Origin: Oreohelix idahoensis
Lineage: Eukaryota; Mollusca; Gastropoda; Stylommatophora; Oreohelicidae
DNA length: 64,000 nt
Assembly (NCBI GenBank): GCA_024509875.1
Contig: JAMPIV010011336.1
Coordinates: forward strand, 26,811 to 90,810
Reading direction: 5' to 3'
The notes under the pieces are model-generated. The model was not told the origin of the DNA. It did no database searches and worked only from the letters and a program-made list of their open reading frames with translations. The position numbers and the translations under genes are program-made. Below are positions 12,340 to 25,979 of this stretch, one piece after another; positions within the stretch are counted from its first letter, which is position 1, and the number at the start of each line of letters is the position of its first letter.

Positions 12340-13184
12340 AGTTTTGCGCATTAACCCACAACTTTAGGTTTGCAATTTAGTAGCAATTTTTATTCTGTCA
12401 GGTTATAAGTTCAGAAACTGAAGCCGTGTGTGGTTTCTACTTTCAACATTGATAGCAAATTATTGATACAGATCTCTGTGAGGTCATGTTTCTCTCACCT
12501 GACGGAAATTACTGTTCACGCGCATAATTACAGGTCGAAAAATCGCGCATACACACTGAATTATCTTCATAAATCGATACGCTGGTTGGTCATGGAAATA
12601 TACCTGTCTGTTTCTCTGCTTGTTTGTATCAGATAGAATTTCATTGCGCAGAATGCGTAGACCTATAAATACAATACAGACATCAAAGTTGAATGATTTA
12701 ATGAATAAGTGAAACTGTTGCTTCACGTAATCGAGCAAATCTTTTTCAGTATCTGTCCTATCTATGCTAGATATTGATTACCAAGCTTTTGCACACGTTT
12801 TCGGTGCTCATAGTTCACATTTCGTCATTCATATTTCATTGTTCAGTGTTTATAATTTAGCCATGTCCTTTCTCTTCTCTCAAAATGATTTAATACTTTA
12901 TTGTCCCATTCCCCCCCCCCCCCCCCCCCGGGCCATTTTTCCACCCACACGATCACTTGATCCATAACTGCAGAATCTTGCCCAAAACATCCAGATAGAT
13001 CAAATGTTACACATTTGTATTTTCCGTTGTGTGCTTCATTTTCCTTTTTAACCACTTTTATTTAACTTCATGTGAGGTTTCTTCATTTGTCGCGTTTCAA
13101 ATCTGTGATGCTCAAAATCTCTATATTTGCTCATCGTAGCTGGAATTTGGCATGTAGTTCCCTTCCGTGATACATTTTAATCTG
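12340..13184. other. no gene recognised; C-run
   Basis: Spacer with a C-run of about 18 bases near 12,911-12,928. Small open frames have no recognised motif. Confidence 0.45.
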
Positions 13185-13620
13185 TCATATTTTGGCCTGC
13201 ATTGACCCGGTCGATTTTATACAATCATCATAATCAGCTGCCATCTCCACAACGAAGGTTGGCTGAATGGATCTCCAACGTTTTCTGTCTCTTGTCTTGG
13301 TGGTGCACTCTGATAGACGCTTTCCTGTCCATCTCTTGATGTTATCTTCCCACTTATAGCGCTGTCTTCCCCTTGCACGTTTGCTTTCAACTCTCCCTTC
13401 TATTTTGGTCTTCTGCAAGGTGTTAGGCCTTTTTATGTGGCCAAAGTATTTTAGCTGCCTAACTTTGATCTCCCTCATTAGTTCTCTTTTCATACCTAGA
13501 TTTAGTAGGACCTCCTTTTTTGTTTTCTTCTCTTTCCATAAGATGCGCCCCATTCTTCTATATATCCACATCTCAAGAGTCTCAATTCGTTCTTCCAATT
13601 GCTTATGTAACCGCGCTGCT
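13185..13620 (-). pseudogene. LINE ORF2 C-terminal fragment
   Basis: The minus frame encodes the C-terminal region that follows RT in non-LTR retrotransposons. Landmarks in order are 'KQLEERIETLEMWIYRRM', 'GRILWKEKKTKKEVL', 'RQLKYFGHI', 'ARGRQRYKWEDNIKRW' and 'RDRKRWRSI'. About 140 residues remain and the RT catalytic core is absent. The frame stays open through this stretch, but upstream it breaks near 13,620. It differs from the family at 14,095-14,475, so it is a second LINE family. Confidence 0.75.
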
Positions 13621-13659
13621 GTTACTGGTTACTGTGTGTTATCTCACTAGGTGGCAGAT

Positions 13660-14090
13660 GGCAGGCCTAGTGACGTAATTCAAGTTTACAATCTCTCCTT
13701 TTTATCTTCCAAGTTATTTAGTTGATATCATTACTGGCCATCTCCGCCAGAGGTGTAAATTCCTGGATGATACTCTAATCCTTTTCTTGTATACTTCAGG
13801 TTCGTTCAGTTCCTTCTTTGATGTTAATAGTGACTTCGTATAGTGGTAGTTTAAATGTACATGGCATACAATCAGCAACTCATAAAGATGGAATCAAATT
13901 CGTTCTGATCCTTCAAAACTTTTAATAACTTAATAAAACAACACATATAATGAGTTATTCAAATGATAAGAGTTCGCATAGAGGCCTTTACTGGGTCTTT
14001 GTACTTCAGGTTAACTCATAGATGAATTCTATGTCTTGTAACTTCCGTATTCCTCTTTAACTTATTCTTTTCTCCTGTAGACTTCCTTCA
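13660..14090. other. no gene recognised
   Basis: AT-rich spacer between two LINE fragments. Nothing supported. Confidence 0.45.
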
Positions 14091-14094
14091 TTCA

Positions 14095-14475
14095 TTCATA
14101 ACCCTCCACTCCCAAAGGAGCATAGGCCTTCAACAAACACATGCCAAGTCCTCCTGTCACGTGCCATCATCTCAAGTTCTTTCCACGTTCTCCTCATCAC
14201 CTTCACCTCTGTCTCCAGCTCTCTTCTCCATGTGCTTCTTGGTCTACCTCTGCCTCTCTTGCCCTGGGGGTTCCAGAACAAAGACTGCCTTGTAATGCTA
14301 TCAACAGGTTTCCTCAGTGTGTGTCCTATCCATCGCCATCGTCTTCTTCTCATCTCTTGTTCCACTGGCACTTGTCTAGTTCTTGTCATCAGTTCCACGT
14401 TGGTAACCTTGTCATACCATCTTAATCCCTCTATTCTACGCAAGCACCCATTTATGAAAGTCTGTAGCTGTAGAC
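14095..14475 (-). pseudogene. LINE ORF2 C-terminal fragment (family L-a)
   Basis: The minus frame reads 'LQTFINGCLRRIEGLRWYDK', then 'NVELMTRTRQVPVEQEMRRR', 'RWIGHTLRKPVDSITR', 'GKRGRGRPRSTWRRELE' and 'FVEGLCS'. This is the LINE region between the end of RT and the C-terminus. Related copies lie at 35,450-35,775 and 53,807-54,132. After the stop, the 3' end shows a short ATGA-type tail (near 14,083-14,100), typical of target-primed insertion. The RT core is missing, so it is 5'-truncated. Confidence 0.8.
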
Positions 14476-16370
14476 TTCCTTAGTCTTCCCAAAACCTGCT
14501 CCTATTTCCTCATATACCAATGCTCGTTATTAGCATTCCATACTTGATTTGTTACTTAAATATCTTCCTCGACGAACTGGTCAGACAGGTCTCTATAACT
14601 GCTCCTAGCAACAAAATTCATCTCATGCATAAATAATTGTATGTACACCCTTCTGATACTTACAAGTGAGAGAGCATTTTTGAAGTTCTTCTATAAAAGT
14701 CGACATTCACTTATTCTTGAAAATCATATGCAATTCTGGATACTTCAAACCTTGTTCAATATGGCTCCTCTTGTCGTAAATTTATTTTGAGAGAAAAGAG
14801 TCTAGAAATAGTAGTCCGGTTTAGAGTGTAGAATGATGATGAAAACTCAGTGATAGAAATGTATAGATTAAATATGATGCTCCACCGAGTGCTGGAGGAG
14901 AGTAAAGACAGACTTATTTACGACAAATCGTTTCTCTCAATCTTCTCTTCCACTCTCCTAGTCAAACAATTATTTGCCAGTTTTCCAGACACACGTCTGC
15001 GCTCACACCGATTTGTTGCTTCAAACACTCAGACGACGTGGATACAGCTATATTAAACAAATAGGGAATTTTTGGGCTTTTGGGTATTCCAACACAGTCC
15101 GATATAAGTTTATGATGTTTATTAATTAAAGATCAAATCACAAAAAAAAAAACAATATCAAGTGTTACATAAAATTATCATAAGTACAGAAAAATGCAAA
15201 TATCAAGGTAGGGAGGGGGTGAAGAAGATTGGTATCGACTAAGCCCTTCCCGCTTGTATTAGACAAAGATAAACCCAGTCTCAAGATAGATAGTTATCAG
15301 GAGCATAGGAAAGTTAACCCAACAGTGAATTTAATTACTCTGAAAGAGGTGTTACAATATTAGTTATGGTGGTAGACAAAAAAATACTGTTATCCCAACT
15401 GGTGTCTTCCCTTTACTAAGCAAAGAAAAAAAAAGGGGGGGGGGGAAATGAAACAGAGTTAACAAATTATCCCACTAAAGGAACAATGCCGGGTATACAG
15501 AAAACGTATTACCCGGTAGGCAAGTTAACAAATGGTTTGTTGCAAAAAAATTAAATCTCCTGTCATTTATGCACACTGTGCGGATCCACACTCATATACA
15601 CCACACACTTACCGAGTTGCAGCATCAGTCAATCCCTAGAATGATAAACACACTGATTAAACTCTTGACATGTGGAACTGTCTAGCACTTCTATGTCCCG
15701 CCCCAGATATTGCGAGTTTTTACTGAGAGCAAATATTCCCGCTTATCGCCGGACTTGAAGTTTAAAGAGTTCTTGTGGTTTATTATATAAAAGGAGTCTA
15801 TGGGATGGCACTGACACAATTCAGCACAGGGGTGAAAATGAGGTGATGGCAATATTCCTTCACTGCGTGATGACAGCAACTGACCGGTAAAGTTTTTTTA
15901 ATCCAGTGAGGAAAAACTAGGCTCAGTCACAGTCAGGTAAATCGGTAATCTCTCACAATAGAGCAGTATATAAACTATCGCTACTGGCACTGTTCATCTT
16001 CCAGTTTATCTTACAGATTGTAAGTTAAATTGATGATAATAATCAAATGATCTTGGGTAGGCTTTCTTTCATGTAATTATGTTAGCTAGGCCGCATCGGA
16101 CCACCACAAGATTTACTTTAAAAAAATGTCTCATCAAACTGTCTGGAAGTTTAAGAACCGAGTATGGAAACTCTGAAAGATTTCGTTATTGCTGGGATTG
16201 CAAAAGCTGATCAATCGCTTTGCACAGAAATAGGATTCACAGCAAATATAATGAAAATCCATGGGATAATCTAGCAAGATTTCAAATATCGCTAGTGCTT
16301 CTATCAAGTTCTGGCCAGCGAATGATGAAGTGTATTTCTACGTGATCTGTATATCTACAACTGGAATGCA
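14476..16370. other. no gene recognised (1.9 kb)
   Basis: AT-rich with a G-run near 15,435-15,444. The minus frame at 15,691-15,879 and the plus frame at 14,850-15,056 lack motifs. Nothing supported. Confidence 0.45.
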
Positions 16371-16790
16371 AGATGAGTGGGACGTGGGAAACTTGACAGC
16401 TTTTGATCTCGGACAGATTTTGGGGATCTGACCGCCAGACCAAAAGAGAGAAGCCGCCCCTGGCCTCTCGTATCTTCGCTCGCTGCTTGCGTCAGCTTTC
16501 TCCGTTCGCTCTGGCTGCGATCGGTTCCGTGCTTAACACCGAGATGCGAAATCGTTTCAGGGACCACTACTGTCTTTGATAGCATGCCGCCCGTCTTTCC
16601 TGAAATCTCCGCCAGTGTCTTTCTTCTGATCGCTCTGGTCCATCTTGCGAGCGGTTGAGTTCGCGCGGAGATGATAAATACCAGCGAGAAACAAGCTTCT
16701 CTGCTCCGGGATCGTCTCAGTGTCTTTGATCTCGTGCCGCATACTAAGTGAGTCCCAGTGAAATCGGCTCGCTCTGGCGAAACGAAAAGT
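16370..16790. other. GC- and CpG-rich patch
   Basis: CpG dinucleotides are frequent here by eye, unlike the AT-rich surroundings. Two related blocks occur: 'gtctttgatagcatgccgc' near 16,571 and 'gtctttgatctcgtgccgc' near 16,720. Both strands have short open frames of 61-76 codons without known motifs. It may be the remnant of a promoter, an exon or an older repeat; I cannot decide. Confidence 0.35.
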
Positions 16791-18900
16791 TACAACAAAT
16801 GTTCAGGGGTTCTAATGTTATGGAAAGCTAAAAGTCCCTTTTAATCATCCATCATATCAGGGAAAATTCACTTGTCGAACTAGACGTACGTCACGCCTCT
16901 ATAATATCTCTAGTTTCCTTCAAATGTTTACAGCCTCTTAGTTACTTTACACATAGTCGTTATAACCATCCTTTTTCTTGGTACATAGTCGTAAAGTTCT
17001 CGTAATGAACTGGCAAATCGTGCTTCTGCAAGATCCTCCTGTAAACGAAATTCTACTCTGTGCAAAATATAATCATAGTTCAATACTTACAAAAAAACAC
17101 AGCATAAACACTGATCTCCTTTCAGAAATACACCTTAACTGTGAACCACAGAATCAAATCAAACTATCTCCCGATAGAATAACACTGGCTAGTGATGGCT
17201 GGACATCTAAACATATTCACATAAACCCTATCTGTAAAACCACAGAAGGTTCATCTTGTCCACACAGCGATCACACCTTCTTCCTGAAGTACAACTCAGG
17301 ACTGCCTGTCATCTAATGACCTCTGGTCATTCTTCATGGTGTGTTTTCTTGCCACTCTTCTGATTCGCTGACCCAAATCTTTTTACTTAAATTTATTGGT
17401 CAAGCCTTTTTTTCTTGTTCTCGAACTTTCTATTTACAACTCACTATAATCACTCACTATTAGTTAACATGAACCGGTATTCTGAACCGTTGTCAGTTAG
17501 CAATATTACTATTTTCATTCATTATTTTCTCTTGTGAGCTGTCCTAACTGTTTATCTCACCTTAACTATAGCATGAATAATGTTTGGGCAAACCCCACGG
17601 TGACATACAACCGGGGCTACACAAATGTATCCCGTAGGGAGACATTTGCGTTCTTTCAACAACTATCTAGTCCCTAACTATAATGTACTATCCTTTACCT
17701 GCTCGCTTACATATACATTTACAAACTATGAGTTCCAATATGGAAAGTCACAAAAATAAAACCATATATGTAATGTCATTCCGTTACCAATACTTAATGC
17801 TTCAATTGAGGTATATCATCAATCATTACTTAAATACATAACCTCATATGATACAACAACTGATCAATAATAATTCAATACATGCAATATATATGTTTAT
17901 ACAGGTCGACATGGTAACTGTCTCTGGATTTGTCAGCACTCGTCATGTCTGTAGTATCTGCCGTCAATGTCATTACTGAATTAAAACGGTCAGATAGGCG
18001 GAGTTACACTTAATAGTATGGCGAAGCGTGCATAACTAACTGTCCTGGGGCGATAGTGAAAGACATGTGTCGCTAATCAAGTCAGAATTTGATGTGCTCG
18101 ACTGATCTTAGTCTTGGATGCACAGTTCAAGTCGTTAATTCTGTCTGAGACTATAGACGTCATATACATGTGTACAGAACCTCATAAAATATAAAACATC
18201 CTTCTGGCTAAAGTTAGTGTCAACGTGACTACGTGGCTGTGTCATCATTATCATCTTTCAAGTAATCACATATGATATCTTTATTAATTCTTCTACTAAG
18301 TCCAAACTATGATTACTGCTCAGAGCAGCACTACTGCGAAACATGTCGCGTTCCTGGGGTCGCTATATAGTCAGCGCAATGGTAACTGGGGTACATACTT
18401 TGTGGGTGGTGAAGGGGGAAAAGGTATGAGATGTGTCGTGGGGATGTTCACCAATATTGCTTGTTGTATACTCTTTGCTACCTGTACCTGGGTGAGAGGA
18501 ATTTCTTACATTTCTATGACTTGGCTATGCCTATTTCATATCTCTTCTTTTATTTTTCCTCTTTTGCCAATTTAAATGTGCATATAACTGGACTCTATAC
18601 ACTATACCAACAAATATGACAATAATACTATCAATACTAACAGTAATTATCAGTCTTGATCCTCTGGTGTGCTGAATCCGATACCTTGGGAAGTACATTG
18701 ACAAGCTCTGTGAGTTTACCTGGAATAAGTCTACATAATCAGGACTGTGTTTCCCTAGATTACAGTCTGATTATTTCTTTTTTTTTTCTTCAGAGTTCTA
18801 TACTCTCGTCCCTTAAAGAGTTACATGAGTAATGTGAGTGTCCAAGTGTCCAATAAATCAAATAACTTAAGCACTGGTAAAAAAATAATAATAAATTGAC
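16791..18900. other. no gene recognised (2.1 kb)
   Basis: AT-rich spacer. The 112-codon plus frame at 16,978-17,316 and the 88-codon frame at 18,309-18,575 show no recognisable domains. Confidence 0.4.
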
Positions 18901-18908
18901 TTAGTGGT

Positions 18909-18948
18909 AGGTACTTTGTTGATAAAAGTACCTATAAGCACTGTGCTT
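18909..18948. repeat. pair of short inverted repeats
   Basis: 'aggtacttt' and 'aaagtacct' form a perfect stem around a short loop (18,909-18,933), followed at once by the near-palindrome 'aagcactgtgctt' (18,936-18,948). The 'agtactt' motif recurs twice just downstream. Confidence 0.6.
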
Positions 18949-18996
18949 GGGAAGTGCTGCGATTAGTACTTTAGCTGGGGGAGTACTTTACGATGA

Positions 18997-19782
18997 TTAC
19001 AATGCCTGCATCAATTTTGAACATTCTTTTGCAAGCTCTAACAGTGTGATTTCTCTACTGGAGAAACGACTGTCGTAATGTGACGAAATTGGTATCGATT
19101 GTGTTGTTATGTTTATAGTCGCTCTGCAGGAGAAAGACGGCGATTGAATATTTGGACGATGTTGTAAAACTGGAATTGGCTTGAGAGCTGGGCGATGATT
19201 TCTTCTGAACTTGGCTCGTAAATGCTCTTGTGGTAGACATAATAGCTTCGCTTGTGGCGACGAATCTCCTGATGAAGGGCGGTAAGGGCGCTTGGTAGCT
19301 GTACGTATCTCAGTGTTGGTAGTATCATCCATACAATCGATGTCGCTTTCTTCTCGTTCTGTTGTCTCAAGTTCTGACTCATAAGGTGCTAAAGGCTTGT
19401 CAACAATGTTCTTTTCGCTGTGTCTCTCATCGGAAGATCGCAATGCTTGAACGTTTGTATGATCTTCTGTAGGGCTCCGACTATGGTGTGTTATGTTGAT
19501 TCTTGTTGCTTGCAGGGGCTTGTCATCTTCGCTGTCCCAGCTGGAATGTGAAGGCTGGTGTGTGGGTTGTTGCTGGCTTGGAACTAGCGGTTGTACTCCT
19601 TGACTGCCATAGTATGTTTCACTCGTTATGGATGGGTGGGGTTCGTTCTCATTCACTGATACTGGTGTGCTGCTATCTCTACCGTGTAAACGATTGTCTC
19701 GAGATACTAACCTCTCTCTTAATTCCACCGGCGGTTTCTTGTTACATCGCCTGGGCTTTTCCACACCTTGGGTGGTGTTCAA
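18997..19782 (-). CDS. hypothetical low-complexity ORF, 261 codons
   Basis: An uninterrupted minus-strand frame that I do not recognise. It is rich in Ser, Thr, Pro, Gln, Glu and Arg and looks disordered, with an acidic stretch 'ESELETTEREESDIDCMDD' in the middle and a more basic, proline-rich part after it. No signal peptide, membrane segment or zinc finger is seen. The first roughly 16 codons overlap, out of frame, the LINE endonuclease fragment at 19,735-19,955, so the written ATG probably belongs to a junction and the true upstream part is missing. It could be an exon of a host gene, a LINE ORF1 or a gag-like piece, or simply a chance frame. Composition and length favour former coding sequence. 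Confidence 0.35.
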   Translation of the reverse strand: MNTTQGVEKPRRCNKKPPVELRERLVSRDNRLHGRDSSTPVSVNENEPHPSITSETYYGSQGVQPLVPSQQQPTHQPSHSSWDSEDDKPLQATRINITHHSRSPTEDHTNVQALRSSDERHSEKNIVDKPLAPYESELETTEREESDIDCMDDTTNTEIRTATKRPYRPSSGDSSPQAKLLCLPQEHLRAKFRRNHRPALKPIPVLQHRPNIQSPSFSCRATINITTQSIPISSHYDSRFSSREITLLELAKECSKLMQAL

Positions 19783-19955
19783 AAAAGGTATTACAGTTGG
19801 TTTTCTTCACAGAACTGGATAAGTTCATTTCTTTTCTCTAGTCCATACTGTCCTACTATTTTCATGTATTTTCCTTTTCCTATTTTTGCATTCATATCAC
19901 CAATTACTATCTACACATCTTCAGATTTTACTGGATTAATAATACAATAACTATC
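19735..19955 (-). pseudogene. LINE endonuclease-domain fragment
   Basis: Reading the minus strand with small gaps gives the core of an apurinic-type endonuclease (EEP fold) as found at the N-terminus of LINE ORF2: 'IVIGDMNAKIGKGKY' (GDxNAK motif), 'IVGQYGLEKRNELIQFCEEN', then a weak 'PPKVWKSPGDVTRN'. Stops and short deletions interrupt it. It is a dead piece that ends at about 19,735, where the sequence passes into the 261-codon open frame. Confidence 0.65.
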
Positions 19956-20615
19956 AATAATATAATATAGCGTGAGAATAGCTACATTAAAGTAAGGAAA
20001 ATAATGAACTATAAAAATATATATGGCACTACGAAGTGTCGGATGATCAACGGTTTGATGGCTATTTAATCAACATGTTTTTTTTTTTTTTTTTAATTAC
20101 TAGTTCATCCACGTGGCCTAAATCAATAATAGTAATAATAATAGTGAGTACGTTAAATTTAATAGTCAGTAAGTGTTATTTATAGTCTTCATTTGTGTAC
20201 GGAGGAGAAACATGGACATTAAACTAGGAATTGAAAGAATAAATACACGCCTTGAGTTTAGAAAATTATTAAAATGTGGAGCGTTTCATGAAAGCAGAAA
20301 GAAACGACAACAAAGAATTAAACCTAGGAACGAAAGAAGAATAAAACAGATTAGAATTTGACCAATAAAATAATAGAGGCAAAACTCATTGTTGTAAACT
20401 CGAATAGAAAAACAGACTGATGGCAAAGGAACAATGGAAGAACAAAAGCAAAGGAACAAACAAAAGAGCAGCGATGTAAGTGAGAAGGTGACACCAATGT
20501 TGGAAACCCGAAAAGTTTGCCAGAGTACACCGTCGAAGCATGTTTTTCCTTTTCAACCAACCTTCGATGCTGAAATCTAACTAAATTTGATCTCATTTGA
20601 TTAATGTCCTGTTTC
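19956..20615. other. no gene recognised
   Basis: AT-rich spacer with a T-run near 20,078-20,094. Nothing supported. Confidence 0.45.
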
Positions 20616-20750
20616 AGCACCTGTCAAATTTGGGTAACTTAAAATTCTAGCACCAATCAAATTTGATTAATGTCATATTATAACACCAATCACATTTGAT
20701 TAAAATCATATTCTAGCACGGATCAAATTTTATTAATGTCATATTATATG
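20616..20750. repeat. minisatellite S, short array
   Basis: Three to four imperfect units of roughly 34-38 bp containing 'tctagcac', 'atcaaatttgatt' and 'atgtcatatt'. The same unit type forms a longer array at 34,250-34,615. Confidence 0.75.
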
Positions 20751-23049
<2,299 letters not shown>

Positions 23050-23054
23050 CATAG
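23050..23054 (+). repeat. target site duplication, left copy (CATAG)
   Basis: CATAG directly precedes the TG of the left LTR, and the same five bases follow the CA of the right LTR at 32,985-32,989. Five-bp duplications are usual for Ty3/gypsy integrases. Confidence 0.85.
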
Positions 23055-24639
23055 TGTTGCGTGCATATTTTGACGCACATATTACAAAAATCGATATGGC
23101 TATTTAATATGGAAAAGATATAGACATTCATTCATTTGTGTATGAAAATGCTGTCTATAGTAAAGCTAGATAACTCATGATTGATTTACACTTTTGATCA
23201 TAGGAGTAATCGTTCTTGATATTGATTCGGCGCATGGATATGACACCCATGTCCGTACTTATTTGTTAGGGCCAGAAAATATATTAATTTGCTTATTATG
23301 TTTATGGCCTGAATTCATATGTATTACATATTATTAGTACAAGTAGAATCAGTCCTATATTGTATATTTTTGATGGGTAGGCAGGACTATATTCTTGTTA
23401 TGCCGCTCTAGCGGAAGTATGAGTTGTCTTGACAAGTCGTGATGAGTTCCGAGGTACCGTTTACAATGGCGGTTACGCATTTTCCAGGGCTGGTAGATTC
23501 TTCTGTAAAAATGATTTACGAAGTGGTTTTTCTTCTGTAGGAGATTGTGTCTCTACTAGAGCTTGTGTTAGAGACTCTCCTAATGTACGGTACCATGTAT
23601 GATTCGGACTCCAGGTAATTCCAGACCCTATTTTTGATGATCTCATGTCGGTTAGACCTAGCTGGAATTTTGTGCTTCACAACGCTAGGGTCACGTTTGT
23701 ATCGACGAAGATGACGGGCTTCCATATAGCAGTTAGGTCTACGTGAAGTAACTGGATTACTGTAGAACTGTTTGGAGGAACTTTAAGAAATTATTCTTAT
23801 ATATTTCAAATTAACTTTGGCTTAGATATACCCTCCTGTGAGTGAGTGACAACTCAGGAAGGCGGCCATGTTACATTCCAGTCATCGTATTTTGAATCAC
23901 TGTCCAAAGAACGGGGCATGTATCTTACTATTCGGACAGTGGCAAGGAGATCTCAATGTTGATAGAAACCCCTTCCATGGTTTCATATATGATATAAACT
24001 GTGAACATAAAGCAACTTTAGTTACTTACCGATCCGCCTTCACTGACGCGCTTAGTCAGATAGGGGATGCGGCCATTATGTATCATGACATTGGAAGCTA
24101 TTGATGTACTACCCATTATTTATGAACGTGTCATGACTTGTGATCTGCTATGTATGCCTGCAAATTGATGTGTCAACCTGTACCCATGATTTACTCGTTA
24201 TGTCCCAGTGTGTGCGTCTAAATAAACTGTGTAAACAAAGATTCCAGCAGTCTGCATTGGTGCCTTGTAGACACAAGTGTATGAGTGATTAGATTGGTCA
24301 GAACACGAACAGTACACCATTCGCCTTAATCACACTCTACACTTCTACTCCATATCTACACCATCCTGCGTCGGTTGAATTGACCAAGTTTAGGGCCTGC
24401 TTCCCCTGGAGCCTTAGAGGGAACTACTGCTTACAGCTGCCTTTGCCTTCCCTAACTCAGGACTAGGGTGAGTTACCCATTTACAGCTGGGTAGACTGGA
24501 GCATGCCTGATCTCCACAACTCTGTACACTACAATGGACATATACAGTAGTGACACCACAAACAACATGTTACAGTGATTGATAGTGAAGCTTTACAGAA
24601 CAATATACACAGCACTTTACAGTGTGAGAGAACTTTACA
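23055..24639 (+). repeat. 5' LTR of element 1
   Basis: 1,585 bp, starting TGTTGCGTGC and ending CTTTACA. It is nearly identical to 31,398-32,984. A polyadenylation signal AATAAA lies at 24,221-24,226. A 69-codon minus-strand frame (23,516-23,725) is present in both LTR copies but has no known motif. Near the 3' end the LTR contains a SINE family 2 core. Confidence 0.95.
24428..24510 (-). repeat. SINE family 2 core captured in the 5' LTR
   Basis: The blocks 'gccttccctaactcagga', 'acccatttacagctgggta' and 'gactggagcatg' match the conserved core of the SINE copies at 35,240-35,300 and 62,735-62,800. The same core sits in the 3' LTR at about 32,770-32,855, so it travels with the element. Confidence 0.75.
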
Positions 24640-24640
24640 G

Positions 24641-24660
24641 TGGTGAGCCAGATTCCTGGG
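24641..24660 (+). promoter_or_regulatory. putative primer binding site of element 1
   Basis: TGGTGAGCCAG begins two bases after the LTR end. From memory, ten of these eleven bases pair with the 3' end of animal tRNA-Arg(ACG), but the match fails beyond the acceptor stem, so the assignment is weak. It is clearly different from the tRNA-Pro site of element 2. Confidence 0.4.
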
Positions 24661-25979
24661 TCCAGCCTACGCAGTTTTGTTGTGTTGAGAATCACATTTT
24701 ACAGTTGCAAGAACATTTGTTTGACCACATCAACACCAGTAGGACAGCTATACAATCAATGTCAGCTTGACCTGTTCTGACAAGTGTAGCAATATCTGGG
24801 TCAGCACTTGTTGACATGTGGCACAGTACAGTCAGGATTCTAAACTAGTGATTGTTTATCCTGCTGAAATAGAAGAGCAATGTTGAACTTAAAGTGCAAA
24901 TTTCATCGTTGGATCTTCTTATGTGCTTAAAAAAATTGAACAGTGTAACAATTAGAAAGCAAATCTATTACTCAATAAAGTGGTAGTCTAATTTGTTAAA
25001 ATTGAGCATACAGTACAATACATTACAACTGTAACACATTGCATGATATGATACACACATTGATGATTTATATATATTTATGTTTATATATTATTTGTTT
25101 ATATGTGTGATTGTTATGTGTTTGCGGGCCTGGATGGGAGGTGACTAGAACAGGAAATACCAAGTGATATTGGTCTTGTTCTGGCGTTCTTTAGGGAGCA
25201 ATTTCTTAATTGAAACTTGCATGCAACATAGTTTGCAAATATTTGGTTAGCTGTGACGACTGTTTCATATTTGTATTTGTAACATTTTTCTGTTCTTTAT
25301 TTTTGTTTGATTTGTTTGTATAATTGTAGGTCTCATCTTTCCTTTCATTTTAGTTCTTTACACCCTTATGTATATACACTGTGGCGTTATTTGTCTTGTT
25401 ATCTTATTGCAGTTATCATCACGGTTTCTGTGATCATTTTTTTTTTCATTTCTCCTATTTAATTTAATTTGATCTCTGCAAATGTTTTCAGATTGTCTTT
25501 TCTTGTTTGTCCTTTGTAATGTCTTTAGTTGACATATGACATAGGAGGTATAGTTGAATACACTTATATTATAGTACAGATCAGTACTTTATGATTATTA
25601 TTGTTATAAAACAAAGTGTACAAGACCTTTGTAAGGCTTGTCTCCCAAAGTGATTGGTATAGGAAATATTATTTTCCACAGGTACTCAAGTGATCATTGA
25701 TTACATTAAGGTATACAAGATATTATTTTCCACAGGTACTCAAGTGATCATTGATTACATTAAGGTATACAAGACCTTTGTAAGGCTTGTCTCCCACAGT
25801 ATTTGAGATATACAGTTATTGTTTTCCACAGGTACTCAAGTTATCATTGGTTATATTATAAACAAAATAACCATACAAGTTTTTCACTAAGACTAAGTCT
25901 ATGGTATAGACTTGTCTCCCATTAAAGTGAAATAAGGTAATTTATTTACTTTTTCAGGTTTCTGATTTAAGAAGACAGG
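24661..25979 (+). other. long untranslated leader of element 1
   Basis: About 1.3 kb without a long open frame. It contains a perfect 54-bp tandem duplication (25,667-25,720 and 25,721-25,774) and a decayed third copy near 25,817-25,865. Each carries 'tattttccacag' or a close variant, which looks like a 3' splice site. Another pyrimidine tract plus cag ('ttactttttcag') ends about 23 bases before the gag ATG. Splicing of the leader is a possibility, not shown. Confidence 0.6.

Noticed and set aside
23516..23725. A 69-codon gene in the LTR, conserved at 31,858-32,067
   Set aside because: Its conservation only reflects the near-identity of the two young LTRs. No motif is visible.
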